This document shows positions 60,976 through 64,000 of a DNA stretch of 64,000 nt, piece by piece. The notes below the pieces were generated by a model. It searched no databases, was not told the origin of the DNA, and saw only the letters and a program-made list of their open reading frames with translations. Positions within the stretch are counted from its first letter, which is position 1. Every line of letters begins with the position of its first letter. The translations under genes and the position numbers were made by a program. Source of the DNA: Acidimicrobiia bacterium. GTDB taxonomy: Bacteria > Actinomycetota > Acidimicrobiia > Spongiisociales > UBA5794. The stretch is taken from positions 30,018-94,017 of the forward strand of contig JASJDZ010000009.1 of the NCBI GenBank assembly GCA_030065575.1, given 5' to 3'.

Positions 60976-62236
60976 GCTTTGGTCTCCGTTGTCGCGTTGT
61001 CGAGGAGTTGTTGATAGAGCCGGACTCTGCTGGGTTGGTGGTGTTGTTGGGCGTGGTCTCGTTGCCGGATCAGCACCGGGACATGGTCGGGGTCGGTGGC
61101 GAAGTAGGTGCAGGCTTCGCAGATGGTTTCGTAGCGGCAGTCCATTTGGGCTGGTCGTTGGCACCAGCCGTTGCCGAGCATCCGTTGGTGCTGCTGACGG
61201 AGCCGCTGCATGTGCGGGCCTTCGGCGTCGGCGGGGAGGATGGTGCTGTATAGGTGATCGACCTTGGCAGAGACGTCGTTGTATTCGTCGGCGACGGTGC
61301 GGTCAGCGATCCGGGCATAGACCAGCGTCATCTCCAGATTCCTATGGCCCAACAACGCGGCGACGGCTTCGAGACGCATCCCCCGATTGATGGCTTGGGT
61401 GGCGAGGGTGTGACGGAGCTGGTGGGGATGGACATGACCGATCTGGGCTCGTTTGGCGACCCGGCGAACCATCCGGGTGAGCCGGTGCCGGTCGACAGCC
61501 GAAACCTTGTCGGTGAGGAGCCGACCAGTAGAGGCGATACGGTCGGCGTTGCCGGCCTGCCACGCTGCGATGAGTTCGACCAGTTCAGGATGAAGCGGAA
61601 CATAGCGGTCGTTGCGGAGCTTCCCGACCGGGACATGCAGCCAATGATGATCACCGATACGGACGACCGGATCTTGGGGGAGGTTGGTGAGCTCGCCGAC
61701 CCGCATCCCGGTCCTGGCCAGCAGCAACACACAGAGCTTCCGGAACGGGTCCGGTTCGATGTTGGCTTGGTGCATGAACTTGGCCATCTCCGCGTCATCG
61801 AGGAACTTCGGCAACGGCTCAGGCGGGGCGGGACATCACCGTGGATGATCGGGTTGCGGCGGGGCGCGTCATCGATGTCCCATTCGATAATGCGATCAAA
61901 GAACACCTTCAACAACCGCAACCGTTGCCGAATGGTGTTGATCGCCAACGGCTGACCGGTCTTGGAGTTCACATCAGCAGCGAGCTTGAGCTTGAAAGCT
62001 TCGATATGTGCCCTGTTGATGTCGACAACACCAACCACCGAAGGGTCGTGCTGACAGATCCAGAGCCCGAAAATGCGTAGCGCCCGGTCGGCGGCAGTAA
62101 TAGTGCCCGCGGTCAAGGTGACGGCCTGCTGGTCCAGATAGCGCCGCATGGTCGCTGCCAGCTGTGGTGCCTGGTCAGTCAACAGGTCCCAATCGCTAGT
62201 CGGGTTAGCCTCGAGAGCGGCTGCGTTGGTGGTCAT
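60972..62236 (-). pseudogene. Second tyrosine recombinase (TnpB-like), split by a one-base frameshift
   Basis: The N-terminal SAM-like domain is read from ATG 62236 (MTTNAAALEANPTSDWDLL...) up to PIIHGDVPP. The catalytic domain continues in another frame from about 61827 (PEPLPKFLDDAEMAKFM). It has Arg in RTGMRVGELT, HPHQLRH, LLGHRN and the Tyr in TLVYARI. Restoring one C in the C4 run (plus-strand G4 at 61825-61828) joins them into about 420 residues. The C-terminus has a Cys cluster (WCQRPAQMDCRYETICEACT), a candidate zinc site. The shift could be a sequencing error, a true mutation or recoding. The start overlaps the upstream recombinase. Confidence 0.8.
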
Positions 62237-63276
62237 GACAACCTCTCCGCCGCGGCCACGACATCGTCAGCGAAACGGACAGCATCGATCGCGTCGGAGG
62301 CCCGCAGATATTCCTCAGCCAGCCAGTCGTTGGCCAAGTGCAGATAGATCCGAGTCGATTCGATCGAGCGGTGCCCCGCCTGAGCCTGGATAGCTTCCAG
62401 CGACATGCCAGCCTCCCGAAGCCGGGTAAAACAGGTGTGACGCAGCTCATGACAGGTGCAATGAGCCAACCCGGCCCGCTGACGAGCGGAGACGATCAAC
62501 TGATCCAAACCCTTCGCCGACAGCGCCTTTCCAGTGTTGGGGCCCTTCAACACCACAAACAGCCGGTCCGTCGATGAATTCTTGGGACGTTCGCTGTTCA
62601 GATAGGCAGCGACTGAGTTGAAGAACCGGACCGAGATCGGAACGATCCGTTGATGACCGCCCTTTCCCTCGGCAACAAACACCCGCCGCTCGGCAAAGTT
62701 GAGATCCTCCAGACAAAGACCAAGGACTTCCATGCGGCGCAGGCCGCCCAACACCATCGCTTCAACCATTGCCCGGTCCCGCCACCTCCGACACGCCGCC
62801 ACCAACTCGTCGATCTCCGCAGGTTCCAAGATCTTTGGCAGGGTTCGTGGGGTGCGCACCAAAGGTGTGCCCCGATCGGTTCGGGATCGTTTCCGGTTCG
62901 ACAAGCCCCGCGGCACCGGATTCGCTGCGACCTCGCCGCACGCCAACAAGAACCCGAACAGGCCAGAGATCGACGACAACCGGCGCTGGATCGTTCGGGC
63001 CGACAAGCCCGACTCGCCATCAGCCAACCGAACAACTTCACGGTCACCGCGTTGAGTAGTGATGAACTCCAACACGTCCGCCGTGGTCACCTCGGCTGGC
63101 TCCTTCGGGACCACCGAGAAGAACACCTTCAAGTCATAGCCCGTCGCCAACACCGTGTTTGGCCGAGCCCTCGCCGCCACAAACTCTAAATAGCGATCCA
63201 GCTGTCGATGGCCCAGCCGCAACACCGGCCGGCCACCCCGATCAGCCTCCCGAATCAGCACCGGCAACCACGTCAT
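62233..63276 (-). CDS. Tyrosine recombinase (TnpA-like integrase)
   Basis: A 347-residue intact recombinase. The core-binding domain (about 25-125) is followed by the catalytic domain with Arg180 (GGLRRMEVL), Lys205 (AEGKGGH), His276 and Arg279 (CHELRH), His302 (QAGHRS) and nucleophile Tyr311 (TRIYLHL). It is first of three overlapping genes. The arrangement of two recombinases and a small protein in one direction resembles Tn554 and recombinase-in-trio elements. The start is ATG. The 117 bp upstream are the probable promoter. Confidence 0.9.
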   Translation of the reverse strand: MTWLPVLIREADRGGRPVLRLGHRQLDRYLEFVAARARPNTVLATGYDLKVFFSVVPKEPAEVTTADVLEFITTQRGDREVVRLADGESGLSARTIQRRLSSISGLFGFLLACGEVAANPVPRGLSNRKRSRTDRGTPLVRTPRTLPKILEPAEIDELVAACRRWRDRAMVEAMVLGGLRRMEVLGLCLEDLNFAERRVFVAEGKGGHQRIVPISVRFFNSVAAYLNSERPKNSSTDRLFVVLKGPNTGKALSAKGLDQLIVSARQRAGLAHCTCHELRHTCFTRLREAGMSLEAIQAQAGHRSIESTRIYLHLANDWLAEEYLRASDAIDAVRFADDVVAAAERLS

Positions 63277-63393
63277 TGCCCAACCTCCCCAGGCCTCGAA
63301 AACGCTCCCACCGGATCATCGCGAAAGCCCAAGTGGATTACAGGCATATGTAGCAATCTGCGCTAGCGAGACATTATCTCGGAGGGCCTCCGA

Positions 63394-63897
63394 TTATCGC
63401 CCGGGCAGGCCGTGGCAGTGCTTGTACTTGAGACCCGAACCGCATGGACAGCGTTCGTTGCGACCCATCTTGGGTACGGTGTGACGGCGCTGCGCGGCTA
63501 GCTTCGATGCCAGCTCGAGCCGCTGCTCACGGGCTTCGAGCTCGCGCTCCCAACGGCGGAGACTGCCACTCCTAGCGCGTTGCCTCTCCTCAGCAGCAGC
63601 GACCGCTTGTTCCCGATTCGCAACCTCAGCCTCTTGTCTCGCCAGCTGCTCACGTATCCGCTGAGCCAACACCGGAGGATCGTCGCCTGAGGTGTCGGCC
63701 GTGGTTGCCAGCTCCCGGTCGATCAATGTCTCGATGGCTCGACCCATTGAGATCTCTGCAGTGCCGCAGTACCGTTTCCACGTCGACCACTTCGCCGGCG
63801 AGATCGGTACACGCACCATGTGGAATTGCTCCTCCCGGTCGAGCTCGGCGAGCAGCCTGCGGTCAACATTCGCCAGAGTTCCACGGTCAATGCCCAT
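63394..63897 (-). CDS. RHH-like / coiled-coil / SEC-C domain protein
   Basis: A 167-residue protein. Residues about 26-65 ([19 protein letters not shown], then [14 protein letters not shown]) look like a ribbon-helix-helix DNA-binding fold. A long charged coiled coil (about 75-140) follows, and a SEC-C metal-binding motif ends the protein ([17 protein letters not shown]-x-C...C-H). SEC-C motifs bind zinc in SecA and many unrelated proteins. The combination suggests an element-encoded regulator. The start is ATG at 63897. Confidence 0.75.
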   Translation of the reverse strand: MGIDRGTLANVDRRLLAELDREEQFHMVRVPISPAKWSTWKRYCGTAEISMGRAIETLIDRELATTADTSGDDPPVLAQRIREQLARQEAEVANREQAVAAAEERQRARSGSLRRWERELEAREQRLELASKLAAQRRHTVPKMGRNERCPCGSGLKYKHCHGLPGR

Positions 63898-63965
63898 CAG
63901 AACCCGAGTGTCTACGTGTATACATCAGCAACTGCGTTGCATGTGCGTGTGTGGTTGGAGGGGGT

Positions 63966-64000
63966 ATGGCGCGAATCGCGATCGCGATCTCGAATGCGCT
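63966..64000 (+). CDS. Start of a gene cut by the window edge
   Basis: An ATG at 63966 preceded by GGAGGGGGT opens the frame MARIAIAISNA to the last base. The short hydrophobic strand could be the first beta-strand of a Rossmann- or ParA-like protein, but eleven residues are too few to decide. It is divergent from the RHH/SEC-C gene across 68 bp. Confidence 0.4.
   Translation, partial: MARIAIAISNA

Larger units (their letters stand above)
58635..64000. mobile_element. Left part of a tRNA-Glu-integrated genomic island
   Basis: The element runs rightward from the tRNA-Glu half past the window edge. It carries a Fic protein, short unknown genes, a recombinase trio and an RHH/SEC-C protein, with no housekeeping genes. 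The stretch 58681-58908 between the att remnant and the Fic gene has no gene that I can support. The right border, expected at an intact tRNA-Glu, is not in view. Confidence 0.7.

Noticed and set aside
61328..61815. Frame continuing past the split point of the second recombinase
   Set aside because: After HGDVPP the sequence is Ser/Arg-rich nonsense, while the other frame continues the recombinase fold.

Overview
The window is high-GC bacterial DNA with GTG and TTG starts, many start/stop overlaps (ATGA or GTGA) and a gene set typical of Actinomycetota: DUF3097, the F420-pathway enzyme CofC, LuxR-type regulators beside a DevS-like sensor, Thr/Ser-rich lipoproteins, VanW and S-layer-homology proteins. 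An uncultured Acidimicrobiia-like lineage is my best guess, but this is inferred from gene content alone.

Region 1 (1-7.1 kb): the 3' end of a RecB/UvrD-type nuclease gene, D-aminoacyl-tRNA deacylase, DUF3097, a membrane protein ending in 28 consecutive Asp codons, an OmpR-type two-component pair, adenosine deaminase, a DUF368 undecaprenyl-phosphate translocase and a tiny FlgM-like protein. Region 2 (7.2-15.1 kb): nitronate monooxygenase, then one compact operon nurA-herA-sbcD-sbcC. This is the archaeal end-resection set (NurA, HerA, Mre11, Rad50) in a bacterial genome.

Region 3 (15.1-27.9 kb) is respiratory. It has three SCO-like copper/thiol proteins, a ba3-type oxidase (subunits IIa, II, I), and in the same operon a 769-residue fusion of cytochrome b, a two-cluster ferredoxin, an MvhD-like domain and cytochrome c, followed by a lipoprotein cytochrome c. 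A DevS-like GAF histidine kinase and two LuxR-type regulators lie just upstream of the oxidase operon. A palindrome in the oxidase upstream region could be their target.

Region 4 (27.9-58.5 kb) is ordinary chromosome: PQQ-type sugar dehydrogenase, transporters, hydrolases, an SLH protein, rhodaneses, a secreted nuclease, an HD-GYP protein with a structured leader and a 29-residue ORF before it, two cell-wall amidases, P5C dehydrogenase, a tandem pair of dynamin-like GTPases, two PD-(D/E)XK nucleases, VanW, pyruvate kinase, CofC, and a deacetylase/reductase cluster.

Region 5 (58.6 kb to the right end) is an integrated element. Its left border is the 3' half of a tRNA-Glu(CUC) gene on the minus strand. 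Inside are a self-inhibited Fic protein with a palindromic operator, small proteins with an immunity-protein look, and a recombinase trio resembling Tn554/RIT modules. The middle recombinase is split by a one-base frameshift. An RHH-coiled-coil-SEC-C protein and the start of another gene follow. The other border, where an intact tRNA-Glu is expected, lies outside the window.
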